Origin: Thermoguttaceae bacterium
GTDB taxonomy: Bacteria; Planctomycetota; Planctomycetia; Pirellulales; Thermoguttaceae
NCBI GenBank assembly: GCA_017549085.1
Contig: JAFYVO010000274.1
Coordinates: 1-6,502 of the forward strand
Length of the DNA: 6,502 bases
Direction: 5' to 3'
This document shows, in pieces, positions 1-6,243 of this stretch (its first letter is position 1; every line of letters begins with the position of its first letter). The notes beneath the pieces are model-generated. The model was not told the DNA's origin and did not search any database. It saw only the letters and a program-made list of their open reading frames with translations. The position numbers were made by a program, and so were the translations under genes.

Positions 1-2221
1 CGGCCAATTCGGAATCGAGATTTCCCGACGGCGGGCCGATTTCCCGCGTTCTCAATTGACGTTGCGTCGCCGCGCGTTGCGACGCGCCGCGTCCGACCGC
101 CGCCCGCGTCGCCGCCGTTCGGTCGACGCCTTCGCGGGTTCCCGCCGAGCGGTTCGCCGCTCCTCGCGTCGCCGCCGTTCGCCCCGACGCGCCGCGCGTC
201 GCCGCCGTCCGTTCGTTAAATTCGCGTTGATTCGGCGTTCGACGGCGAACTTCGCGCGCCGTTCCGGTCGCGTAAGGGTTCGCTCCCGGCGTTCGCGGGC
301 CGGAAAAACCGGAGTTCCGCGCGCCTCGCGGCCCGCCGACCGCGACCGCGCCGCGTCGAACTTCCGTCGGTCGTCGACGCTCGACCGTTCGAGCGCGCCC
401 CGACGGCGTCGTCGGCAAATAAACGACCAACTCGAAGACTTGCGGTTGCGACAAGCCGAGTTCCGCCGCCATTCCTTCGAGCGTTATATAACTTCCGTCG
501 TTTGCGTAATCGACGCAAATCCCTTTTTCGTTAAAAGTCGCCAACGCCAACGAGTTCGCCGCGGCGGTCGCGCCGAATCCCAACTCGCTCGCCAACGAAT
601 CGGCCAACGAAGTTTCGCCCAGTCCGCCGGTCAAATCGGGCGTCGCGGCGTCGCCGCCGAGCGCCGCGGCGTCCGCGCTCGACGCGAACCCGCCGGAAAG
701 CCCGCCGCCCAAATCGCTCGATAAAGCGTTCGAACCGAGTTCGTCGTCCGCGCTCGACTCCGTTCCGCTCGACGCGGCGGTTCCGGTCGCTCCCGACGCG
801 CCGGTCAGCGGCGGCGCCGTTTGCGCGATTCGAATCGCGGCCAACGGACGATAGGAGTTGAAAACGTCGACGCCGGGCCCGTTCGACGCGGCGACGGTCG
901 GCGGGCCGCCCGTCAACGACCCGGTCAATTGACTCGTCAACGCGGTCGGGTCGGCCAAATCGCCCGACGCGTTCGCGGCGCTTGCGATCGCGCTCGGCTC
1001 CGGCGGAATCGGCAAGTTGAAGAGGAGCGGCGACGCGCGGTAAAGGTCGACGTCGTCGAGCGGCGCGAGTTTTAAGTCGACCTTGATCGCGACCGGGAGC
1101 CCGCCTTTTTCGATACTGTCCCAAGAATCGAGCCAGTTTTCGCCGTCGTAATAACGGAACCGACAGTCGAGCGCTTCCGGCGCCCAAGTCGTTCCGTCGT
1201 CGGCGTCCATCGCGACCTGCGCCGCGGTCAACGGCAAACGGTCGAACGGGTTCTCCGCTTCGGCGGTCGCGGTCGGGTCGGTCGACGTTCCTTCGAGCGC
1301 GCCGGTTCCGCCGACGAAACCGCTTCCGGCCAACGTCGTTTGCGACGCGTCCGGCGGAGCGGAAAGGGAGCCGGTCAACGTCGAAACGGCGCGTCCTTCT
1401 TCCGCCGCGGCTTCGTATTCGTCGAACATATCGTCAACCGACGCGACTTCCGCTCCCGGAGTCGGCGTTTCAAAGTCGAGTTCGCGTCGCGAGAGCCCAA
1501 ACTTGCGCGTCAACGGGCGGAAGGTCGTCGTTCCGTCGGCGGAAACGAAGATTCCGTCGGCGATCGTTCCGGTCGTCCCGTCGAGCGTCGCGTCCAACTC
1601 GTCTTGCGCGCCGAACGCATCGTCGAGCCCGGACGCGCCGGGCGGCGACGAAAGCGAACCGGTCAGCGAACTCCCGCCGGTCTCCGTTCCAAACGCCGCG
1701 TCGAGTTCGGAAGTCGCGTCGGACTTTTCGCCGTCGAGCGGCTCCAACGCGTTGATCGGGACGAACTCGTAAAAGATCGTCTTCAGCTCCGGAACTTGCC
1801 GCGACTCCGTCGATTTCGACCCGCCTTCGGCGACGCGGCGGTTCTCGTCCGCCGTCGCGGTTTTGGCGAAAAGGTTCGGCTGAACGACGTCGATTTGCAG
1901 CGAACGCGAATCGCCGCGAAGGCCGAAACGGCGAATGAACTGACGGTTCGGGTCGTCCGCGACCGACTGGATCGGGTCTTGAACGGCGGCGCCCAAGTCT
2001 TCGCTCAACATTTGAGAAATCGAACGCGCCATCTGCGCCCGGCTAACGCGGCGCTCGGTCGACGTGTAATTGCGCGAATACAAGCTGACGATCGCGCTCA
2101 CTCCGGCGAGCAAAACCGCGATCAACGCCAACGCGAGCAAAATTTCCAAAAGAGTAAAACCGACCGAACGGCGGAAAAAGGGCGAACGCGGCGCGGCGGT
2201 TGGGCGAATCGTCGAAATCAT
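1..2221 (-). CDS. gspJ: GspJ-like minor pseudopilin, giant, 3' end outside the window
   Basis: Starts at ATG 2221 and stays open for 740 codons to the left edge, so the C-terminus is missing. Residues 1-21 are a basic leader ending VG, then FTLLEILLALALIAVLLAG, a prepilin-peptidase signal (cleavage after Gly21, Glu at +5) and membrane helix. The GspJ-type core is scattered: residues 22-160, a stretch LDCRFRYYDGENWLDSWD at 351-368 followed by LPVAIKVDL (375-383), PLAAIRIAQ (459-467) and VFELVVYLP (595-603). Between these lie low-complexity Ala/Gly/Ser/Thr/Asp segments (about 161-345, 400-455, 468-560). From about 605 the chain turns Arg-rich and repetitive. GspJ is normally about 200 aa, so this one is more than three times longer. 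In T2SS, GspJ joins GspI and GspK at the pseudopilus tip. I see no clear Shine-Dalgarno before the ATG and no alternative in-frame ATG. The gene follows gspI after a 192-nt gap. Family call is firm from signal, core and position; a PilW-like pilin is the alternative. Confidence 0.85.
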   Translation of the reverse strand, partial: MISTIRPTAAPRSPFFRRSVGFTLLEILLALALIAVLLAGVSAIVSLYSRNYTSTERRVSRAQMARSISQMLSEDLGAAVQDPIQSVADDPNRQFIRRFGLRGDSRSLQIDVVQPNLFAKTATADENRRVAEGGSKSTESRQVPELKTIFYEFVPINALEPLDGEKSDATSELDAAFGTETGGSSLTGSLSSPPGASGLDDAFGAQDELDATLDGTTGTIADGIFVSADGTTTFRPLTRKFGLSRRELDFETPTPGAEVASVDDMFDEYEAAAEEGRAVSTLTGSLSAPPDASQTTLAGSGFVGGTGALEGTSTDPTATAEAENPFDRLPLTAAQVAMDADDGTTWAPEALDCRFRYYDGENWLDSWDSIEKGGLPVAIKVDLKLAPLDDVDLYRASPLLFNLPIPPEPSAIASAANASGDLADPTALTSQLTGSLTGGPPTVAASNGPGVDVFNSYRPLAAIRIAQTAPPLTGASGATGTAASSGTESSADDELGSNALSSDLGGGLSGGFASSADAAALGGDAATPDLTGGLGETSLADSLASELGFGATAAANSLALATFNEKGICVDYANDGSYITLEGMAAELGLSQPQVFELVVYLPTTPSGRARTVERRRPTEVRRGAVAVGGPRGARNSGFSGPRTPGANPYATGTAREVRRRTPNQREFNERTAATRGASGRTAATRGAANRSAGTREGVDRTAATRAAVGRGASQRAATQRQLRTREIGPPSGNLDSELA
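62..211 (-). repeat. Five 30-bp tandem units encoding an Arg-rich decapeptide in GspJ
   Basis: Read on the minus strand in the gspJ frame, residues 671-720 are five 10-residue units: RTAATRGASG, RTAATRGAAN, RSAGTREGVD, RTAATRAAVG and RGASQRAATQ. An Arg stands at the first and sixth position of every unit, giving an R-x4-R-x4 pentad rhythm. The DNA word cgtcgccgccgttc recurs exactly 60 bp apart (units 2 and 4), with a near copy 30 bp before. Codons stay in the NCG-rich style of the rest of the gene, and the frame continues without a stop on both sides, which argues that the repeat is translated and not a frameshift artefact. Confidence 0.8.
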
Positions 2222-2289
2222 TGAGAAAATCGTTCCGTTATTTCGTTGCGGTCGGCGACGACGCGGCGGGCGACCGACGCGACGCTTGC

Positions 2290-2305
2290 GGGGGAACGCG
2301 CCCCC
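2290..2305 (-). other. Small GGGGG/CCCCC hairpin in the gspJ leader
   Basis: On the minus strand GGGGG, a six-base loop CGCGTT and CCCCC form a 5-bp all-GC stem directly after the A/T palindrome. No T-tract follows it, so it is not an intrinsic terminator. If transcription starts at the A/T-rich site, this would lie at or near the mRNA 5' end. It is short and may be chance in GC-rich DNA. Confidence 0.3.
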
Positions 2306-2322
2306 TTATATTAATAATATAA
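2306..2322. promoter_or_regulatory. 17-bp A/T-only perfect palindrome ahead of gspJ
   Basis: The arms ttatatta and taatataa are exact reverse complements around a single central base. The site is purely A/T inside otherwise very GC-rich DNA and ends 85 bp before the gspJ start. It contains TATATT- and TATTAT-like -10 matches on the minus strand, but I found no good -35 at 16-18 bp. It could be a repressor operator, an A/T-rich promoter core, or both. Confidence 0.45.
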
Positions 2323-2413
2323 CGAAAACGGCGAAAAAAACCAGTCGCGCCGGGAAAAAAGTCGCTCGACGCGCTCGGCGCTCGTTTGCCGCCCTTTTCC
2401 AAACGCCGTCGAC

Positions 2414-3205
2414 TTAAAAGGGGGACGGCGGCGCGAACGTCGGTTCGTTGAAGTTTTGCGTCGCCGCGTCGAGTTCCGAAAAAGGAGACGCGAGCGAACC
2501 GGAGCCCAAACCGCCCGCGCCGCCCGTTCCTCCCAAACCGCCCAAACCGCCAAACGACGCGTCGAGTTCGCCGAACGAGTTCGCGCCGGTCGCGGCGGAG
2601 TCGAAGCCGGTCAAACCGCCCGCGACGCCGCTCTCGACGCCGGAAGCGTTCGCGACGTTCGACGCCGGAATATCGGCGGCGGTTCCGTCGACCAGCGCAA
2701 AGGTCCCGTCGACGTTGCGTTGAACCGTTTGCGTCCGAACGTCGGCGCGTCGGGCCCATTCCTTCAAGACGTATTGCTTGCCCCCTTCGAAGGAACGACG
2801 CGAAATCGTCAACGTCGGGTCGGTCGGGTGCGGCGTCTCGATTATTTCGAAACGCGTCGCGACAATCCGAATCGCGACAAGATTCGAAATCGGGCCGTCA
2901 AGCAATTCGACGCGCGCCGCCCAATTCGGCGTGTCCGGAAGCGGAACCTCGACGCCGAGCGAAACGGTCGCGTCGCCGGACAAAATCGCGTTCATCAAGT
3001 TTTGACAAGCGAGTTGCACGCCGGTTTCCTCTTCGACCTGAACCGCTTGACGCGCCGACGTCGTCGCAAGCGCGGCGACGATCGAAAGCCCCATTATCAA
3101 AATCGCGAACGCGACGAGAATTTCAAGGAGCGTAAAACCGCCCCGACTTCCTCGTCGACGCAAAGCGCTTGTTTTGCCTAAACCGTATATTTTTCGCGGC
3201 GTCAT
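2414..3205 (-). CDS. gspI: GspI-like minor pseudopilin with Gly-rich C-terminal extension
   Basis: The product is 263 aa. The start at 3205 is chosen because its ATG overlaps the gspH stop (ATGA) and GGAGGG lies 5 nt upstream; the open frame continues further upstream but antisense-like and without pilin features. Residues 1-23 form a basic leader ending GG, cleavage expected after Gly23, followed by FTLLEILVAFAILIMGLS with Glu at +5, the GspI pattern. The core runs to about residue 155, including NWAARVELL and a short beta-rich segment NLVAIRIVATRFEI. GspI proteins are usually about 120-130 aa, so residues 160-263 are an extension. It is rich in Gly, Ser, Ala and Asp, with GGLGGLGGTGGAGGLG at 219-234 and two LDA motifs (213-219 and 245-247). 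GspI is thought to nucleate the T2SS pseudopilus tip with GspJ and GspK. Translational coupling to gspH is likely. Confidence 0.88.
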   Translation of the reverse strand: MTPRKIYGLGKTSALRRRGSRGGFTLLEILVAFAILIMGLSIVAALATTSARQAVQVEEETGVQLACQNLMNAILSGDATVSLGVEVPLPDTPNWAARVELLDGPISNLVAIRIVATRFEIIETPHPTDPTLTISRRSFEGGKQYVLKEWARRADVRTQTVQRNVDGTFALVDGTAADIPASNVANASGVESGVAGGLTGFDSAATGANSFGELDASFGGLGGLGGTGGAGGLGSGSLASPFSELDAATQNFNEPTFAPPSPF

Positions 3206-4869
3206 AAAATCCCTCCGGCGTTCGTCGGGAAGGCGTTTTCGGTCGCCGACGGCGAACTTTGCGGCGGCGCGATCGGGTCGTTTCCCGTCGCGTCGGTTAA
3301 CGGCGACGTTTCGTTCGCGTCGGGCGTCGGAACGTCGAAACGGTATCCGGAGCGCCGTTCGGTTCCGGTCGCGAGCGGGTCGAGTCCCGCGTCCAAACCG
3401 GCGTCGAGTCCGCTCGTCGCTTCGCCGACCGCTCCGGCGTCGGGCGTCCAAAGCGCGTCGACCGGCGTTCCGACCGCGCCGTCGATCGCGCCGCCGTTCA
3501 AGATTCCGGTTCCGTCGGCGCCGATCGGCGTCCCGTCCGGGTTCGTCGTCGCGACGGCGAACGGATTCGCAAGGCGGAAAAGTTGCTCCTGCGTCAACGC
3601 GGAGGCGGCCGGGTTCTCTTCCGGCGGCAAGGAGGAAATCGACGAAATCCGCGCGACGCCGGTCATTCCGCGAATCGCGATCTCGGAATAATAAGGGACG
3701 TCGCCGACGCAAGCGATTCCGAAAACAGCCGACGAAACGCGACCGTTCGGGTAAAAAACGATCGGCTCCGACCAAACGCTCGACGCGGCGGGATTCGCCG
3801 CCGTCGCGGTCGAGTCGAGCCCCGGCGCCGCTTCAAGTCCGGCGAGGTCTCCGCCGAGCGCGCCGGTCGCGACGTCTTCGTCGAGTCGCGGAACGGCGAA
3901 CGGCGAATCCTCCGACAATTCGGGGGGCGCGGCGAGCGAACCGGTCAAGCGCGACTCAAACGTTCCGGCGCCGAGCGCGTCGTCGGTCGACTCCGACTCC
4001 GTCCGTTCGAGCCCGGTCGAGCGGCGCGTTTTCAAGTTGAGCGGCGTCGACGCGGAAATCCGCATAAAGGTAAAAATAACGTCGCCGGACGCGGCCTTGC
4101 GGAAAATCGCGCCGTCCGGCGCGACGCGCCAAGCGAGAGTCGTCCCTTCGGCGAGGAGCGATTTTTCTTCCGGTTTCAGTTCGCGCCAAGGCGTCGCGTT
4201 TGCAAAGGTCGTCGCGCCGGTCGTCGGATCGATCGCGAACGCCGCGTCGCCGCCGGACGTCGAGAAGCCGGGATCGCCGAAAGCTGAAGCGTCCGCGAAC
4301 GAACCGTCCAAGGAAGCGAAGCCGCCCCCCGCCGCCGCGTCGCCGCCAAAAGCCGGGTCGGCGAGCATTGCGTCGAGCGAACCGAAATCGTTCGCGGTTC
4401 CGAGCCCCAGCGCCTCCATATCCGCCGCGACGTTCGCCGGGGCGAAAAGGTCGTCGGAGTAAATCGGAGCGGTCGCGCCGTCGGCGATTCCATACAGCCC
4501 GACGTCGGTCGCGAGTCCGGTCGCGTCGGTTCCGAACGCGGTTTCGGTCAGCGAACCGCCGAGCGCGTCGCCGCCGAGCGCGTCGGTCAAATCGGTCGAG
4601 TCGTATTGACGGTAGATCGCTTCTTGCAACGCGTTGAGCGGCGCGATCTCGTAAACGCCGGAACCGGGCGCGTATCGGAAAATATACGGCGTTCCGGTCC
4701 GCATCGCCAAGAGTCGCGCTTTGTGCAGGTCGACCTGAATTTCGACGACGCCCGCCTTGAATCGCGAACGCGCCGCCATTCGCTGAAACGACGCGACGCT
4801 AATCCCGGAGATTACCAGAATCAACGCTAAAACGATCAAGAGTTCGAGCAAAGTAAAAGCGCGTCGCAT
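3202..4869 (-). CDS. gspH: GspH-like minor pseudopilin with two large insertions and a C-terminal extension
   Basis: The product is 555 aa; GspH is usually about 170-200 aa. The leader is only MRRA, then FTLLELLIVLALILVISGISVASF. Position -1 is Ala instead of the usual Gly; Glu at +5 is kept. The helix is followed by FKAGVVEIQVDLHKARLLAM (37-56), typical of the GspH/FimT family. Core pieces reappear at 228-270 (WRELKPEEKSLLAEGTTLAW, then VIFTFMRI) and 367-410, where IVFYPNGRVSSA and IAIRGMTGVARIS match the family's C-terminal F-x-P-(D/N)-G and (D/R)G-x-TG-x-x-R pattern. Insertions at about 88-225 and 280-365 and the tail 411-555 are low-complexity (Ala, Gly, Asp, Ser, Thr), with LDAGLDAGLD at 489-498 and LTGSLAAPP at 308-316. 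GspH sits below the I-J-K tip of the pseudopilus. No Shine-Dalgarno is visible before ATG 4869; the upstream 20 nt read CGGTTCCCGCGGATTTTT. Confidence 0.87.
   Translation of the reverse strand: MRRAFTLLELLIVLALILVISGISVASFQRMAARSRFKAGVVEIQVDLHKARLLAMRTGTPYIFRYAPGSGVYEIAPLNALQEAIYRQYDSTDLTDALGGDALGGSLTETAFGTDATGLATDVGLYGIADGATAPIYSDDLFAPANVAADMEALGLGTANDFGSLDAMLADPAFGGDAAAGGGFASLDGSFADASAFGDPGFSTSGGDAAFAIDPTTGATTFANATPWRELKPEEKSLLAEGTTLAWRVAPDGAIFRKAASGDVIFTFMRISASTPLNLKTRRSTGLERTESESTDDALGAGTFESRLTGSLAAPPELSEDSPFAVPRLDEDVATGALGGDLAGLEAAPGLDSTATAANPAASSVWSEPIVFYPNGRVSSAVFGIACVGDVPYYSEIAIRGMTGVARISSISSLPPEENPAASALTQEQLFRLANPFAVATTNPDGTPIGADGTGILNGGAIDGAVGTPVDALWTPDAGAVGEATSGLDAGLDAGLDPLATGTERRSGYRFDVPTPDANETSPLTDATGNDPIAPPQSSPSATENAFPTNAGGIL
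3211..3216 (-). promoter_or_regulatory. Shine-Dalgarno of gspI inside the end of gspH
   Basis: On the minus strand GGAGGG stands 5 nt before ATG 3205. It decides the gspI start in a frame that stays open far upstream, and it lies within the last codons of gspH, supporting coupled translation across the 4-nt overlap. Confidence 0.75.
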
Positions 4870-4911
4870 AAAAATCCGCGGGAACCGTCGTTAACGAAAA
4901 CCGCCGAAACG

Positions 4912-4945
4912 CCCGAAACCGCGACGCGGCCTCGAACGTTTCGGG
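4912..4945 (-). other. Inverted repeat in the gspH leader
   Basis: The arms cccgaaac (4912-4919) and gtttcggg (4938-4945) are exact reverse complements separated by 18 nt that can add a CGA/TCG pairing inside. It lies 42 bp before the gspH start. No T-tract follows on the minus strand, so a structural or regulatory leader element is more likely than a terminator. Confidence 0.35.
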
Positions 4946-4959
4946 AAAATAAGGAAGCG

Positions 4960-4985
4960 GTCGAGCCGACCGAAATCGGCTCGAC
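4960..4985 (-). terminator. Stem-loop just after gspG: attenuator or mRNA 3' stabiliser
   Basis: The arms gtcgagccga and tcggctcgac pair over 10 bp without mismatch, with a six-base loop, beginning 13 nt past the gspG stop. On the minus strand it is followed by CGCTTCCTTATTTT, which is T-rich but not a clean T-tract. A partial terminator or an RNA end-protecting stem would allow much gspG mRNA and less gspHI mRNA. Since gspH follows in the same direction with no promoter I can recognise, full termination seems unlikely. Confidence 0.5.
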
Positions 4986-4998
4986 GAAAATCGGGCGA

Positions 4999-6102
4999 TT
5001 AGAACGTCGGCTGTTGTTGCATGCCGCCTTGCATACCGCCTTGTTGCATGCCGCCCATATTCTGATTCATCATACCGGCGTTCGGGTCCATACCGCCCAT
5101 ATTGTTCATACCGCCGGTCATATCCATACCGCCCATATTATTCATACCGCCGGTCATGTCCATACCGCCCATATTGTTCATACCGCCGGTCATGTCCATA
5201 CCGCCCATATTGTTCATACCGCCGGTCATATCCATACCGCCCATATTGTTCATACCGTTTTGATTCATCATCCCGTTTTGCAGGCCGGCCGCTTGCGCGT
5301 TGCGTTGGGCGTTCATTTGACCGGACAAATCTTCCGGATTCCAGCTAATAATGTCGTCGCCTTCGCCGTTGTTGTCTTCGCCGTCCGGGCCCATCGACCA
5401 GATCGCCGGTTTCTTACCGTCGCCCTTCGTCGTCGGCCATTCGTATTTGATCGGGTTGTTCCACGGGTCGATAATGTCTTTTTCTTGAATGAACGGTTCG
5501 GACACTTTGCGTTTCGCTTGCATCGGGGCGACGGTCGCGTTTTGTTGCATACCGTTCATTTGACCGTTCATATTCATATTCATATTCATATTGCCGCCCA
5601 TGCCGCCGGTCATATCCATGCCGCCGTTCATGTTCATGCCGCCCATGCCCATCGGGTCGTTCATATTCATATTGCCGCCCATGCCGGTCATGTCCATGCC
5701 GCCTTGTTGCATGCCGCCCATGCCCATCGGGTCGTTCATATTCATGCCGCCCATTTGGCCGTTCATGTTCATACCGGTTTGACCGGCCATCCCCGTCGCT
5801 TGTTGTTGCATTTGCATTTGTTGCGCGGCGACCGGAGCGTCGGGGTTGTCCATCCCGGCAAGAACGTAGAGACCTTCGGCCATCGTCGGATAAGAACCTT
5901 TTTCCATACGGAACTCTTCGACGGCGGTCGCGAGGGTGCTCGTAACTTTAACCGTCGCGGCGCGGATGAGGGCGCGTTTGTAGGAGTTCCAAACGGTCGT
6001 CCCTAAGATGCCGATGATGACGATAAGAATCGCCAAGACGATCAAAAGTTCCAACAACGTAAAACCGGATTTCTTCGAATCCAACGACGCGACGCGTTTC
6101 AT
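4999..6102 (-). CDS. gspG: GspG-like major pseudopilin with methionine-rich repeats
   Basis: The product is 367 aa; GspG is normally about 140-150 aa. ATG 6102 is chosen because AAAGGAGA lies 8 nt upstream; an in-frame TTG at 6156 would add 18 residues without a ribosome site. The leader MKRVASLDSKKSG is followed by FTLLELLIVLAILIVIIGIL, cleavage after Gly13, Glu at +5. The GspG core continues through VEEFRMEKGSYPTMAEGLYVL (61-81). A Met/Asn/Gly/Gln-rich insertion spans about 84-196. The core resumes with IIDPWNNPIKYEWP (210-223) and SMGPDGEDNNGEGDDIISW (236-254), which matches the conserved DPW-x-x-P motif and the acidic calcium-site loop of GspG. The C-terminal tail 262-367 is again Met-rich. 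Each rich segment holds about 30 Met. GspG polymerises into the pseudopilus shaft. The retained calcium loop favours T2SS over a type IV pilin. The role of the Met repeats is unknown; Cu(I) binding by MxxM/MxM patterns is one possibility. Confidence 0.92.
   Translation of the reverse strand: MKRVASLDSKKSGFTLLELLIVLAILIVIIGILGTTVWNSYKRALIRAATVKVTSTLATAVEEFRMEKGSYPTMAEGLYVLAGMDNPDAPVAAQQMQMQQQATGMAGQTGMNMNGQMGGMNMNDPMGMGGMQQGGMDMTGMGGNMNMNDPMGMGGMNMNGGMDMTGGMGGNMNMNMNMNGQMNGMQQNATVAPMQAKRKVSEPFIQEKDIIDPWNNPIKYEWPTTKGDGKKPAIWSMGPDGEDNNGEGDDIISWNPEDLSGQMNAQRNAQAAGLQNGMMNQNGMNNMGGMDMTGGMNNMGGMDMTGGMNNMGGMDMTGGMNNMGGMDMTGGMNNMGGMDPNAGMMNQNMGGMQQGGMQGGMQQQPTF
5074..5253 (-). repeat. 36-bp tandem repeat encoding MNNMGGMDMTGG in GspG
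   Basis: Residues 284-331 are four identical copies of MNNMGGMDMTGG, and 332-343 is a fifth, divergent copy ending DPNAG. The four DNA units differ from one another only at synonymous third positions (AAC/AAT, GAC/GAT). That suggests expansion by slippage or recombination followed by selection on the protein. The units abut with no spacers, so this is not a CRISPR array. Confidence 0.93.
5542..5817 (-). repeat. Met/Asn/Gly-rich imperfect repeat region inside GspG
   Basis: Residues 96-187 are an imperfect repeat. MNMNDPMGMGGM occurs at 120-131 and again at 145-156 (25-residue period), each followed at a short distance by GGMDMTG; MNMNMNMNG lies at 172-180. It interrupts the pseudopilin core between the YPT segment and the DPW motif. 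It shares GGMDMTG with the C-terminal array, so the two probably have a common origin. Confidence 0.85.
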
Positions 6103-6110
6103 AACGGCCG

Positions 6111-6118
6111 TCTCCTTT
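6111..6118 (-). promoter_or_regulatory. Strong Shine-Dalgarno of gspG
   Basis: AAAGGAGA on the minus strand stands 8 nt before ATG 6102. It is the best ribosome binding site in the window and fixes the start codon against the upstream TTG at 6156. Confidence 0.85.
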
Positions 6119-6148
6119 ATTAGCAGTTCGTTCGATAGGGGGGAAATT

Positions 6149-6167
6149 TCGCGCAATCCCTGCGCGA
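6149..6167 (-). other. Leader hairpin upstream of the gspG ribosome site
   Basis: TCGCGCA, loop GGGAT, TGCGCGA form a perfect 7-bp stem 30 nt upstream of the Shine-Dalgarno in the predicted gspG leader. It is followed by AATTTCCCCCC, not by a T-tract. It does not cover the ribosome site itself. Confidence 0.4.
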
Positions 6168-6243
6168 CCGCCGACGGGTAAAAATCCGCGACGCGTTTAA
6201 AAATCGAATTTCAAGATTCGTTTTCTTTCAAGGGCTTCGCAGT

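Larger units (their letters stand above)
2222..2413. other. gspI-gspJ intergenic gap
   Basis: This 192-nt stretch has no credible ORF. It separates two genes that are commonly tightly packed in T2SS operons. Read on the minus strand it runs from the gspI stop through two T-tracts (complement of 2334-2340 and 2354-2359), then an A/T-only palindrome, then a GGGGG/CCCCC hairpin, and on to the gspJ start. The T-tracts lack a convincing stem in front of them, so I do not call a terminator. The arrangement would suit a separate promoter or control point for gspJ. Confidence 0.6.

Noticed and set aside
1..410. Frameshift in gspJ causing the Arg-rich end
   Set aside because: The frame keeps typical codon use, shows regular decapeptide repeats and passes into ordinary-looking sequence (GPPSGNLDSELA) at the left edge. 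It cannot be fully excluded without the next bases.
56..724. Plus-strand Arg-rich open frames opposite gspJ (also 1340-2224 and others)
   Set aside because: They arise from the CpG-rich composition of gspJ read backwards; they are dominated by Arg, Ala and Ser with no domain signal.
531..1187. Minus-strand 218-codon Arg-rich frame within gspJ
   Set aside because: It is out of frame with gspJ, which keeps GspJ core motifs and NCG codon use straight through the same stretch.
2414..3775. A longer gspI start at 3775 giving 453 aa
   Set aside because: The extra part is an Arg-rich shadow of gspH, and the prepilin signal would be buried 210 residues inside. The ATGA overlap and GGAGGG support 3205.
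5074..5253. CRISPR array
   Set aside because: The 36-bp units are directly adjacent, have no spacers and are in-frame protein-coding repeats.
5591..5782. Plus-strand Met/Pro-rich 63-codon frame
   Set aside because: A shadow of the ATG/GGC repeats of gspG in another frame; no ribosome site and no independent support.
5014..6006. Plus-strand 330-codon His-rich open frame opposite gspG
   Set aside because: It is the complement of the Met and Asn codons: cat and similar words read as His. It has no pilin or other fold and lies wholly against a well-supported gene.
6103..6156. A gspG start at TTG 6156
   Set aside because: No ribosome site precedes it, and it would lengthen the prepilin leader to 31 residues; ATG 6102 has a strong Shine-Dalgarno.
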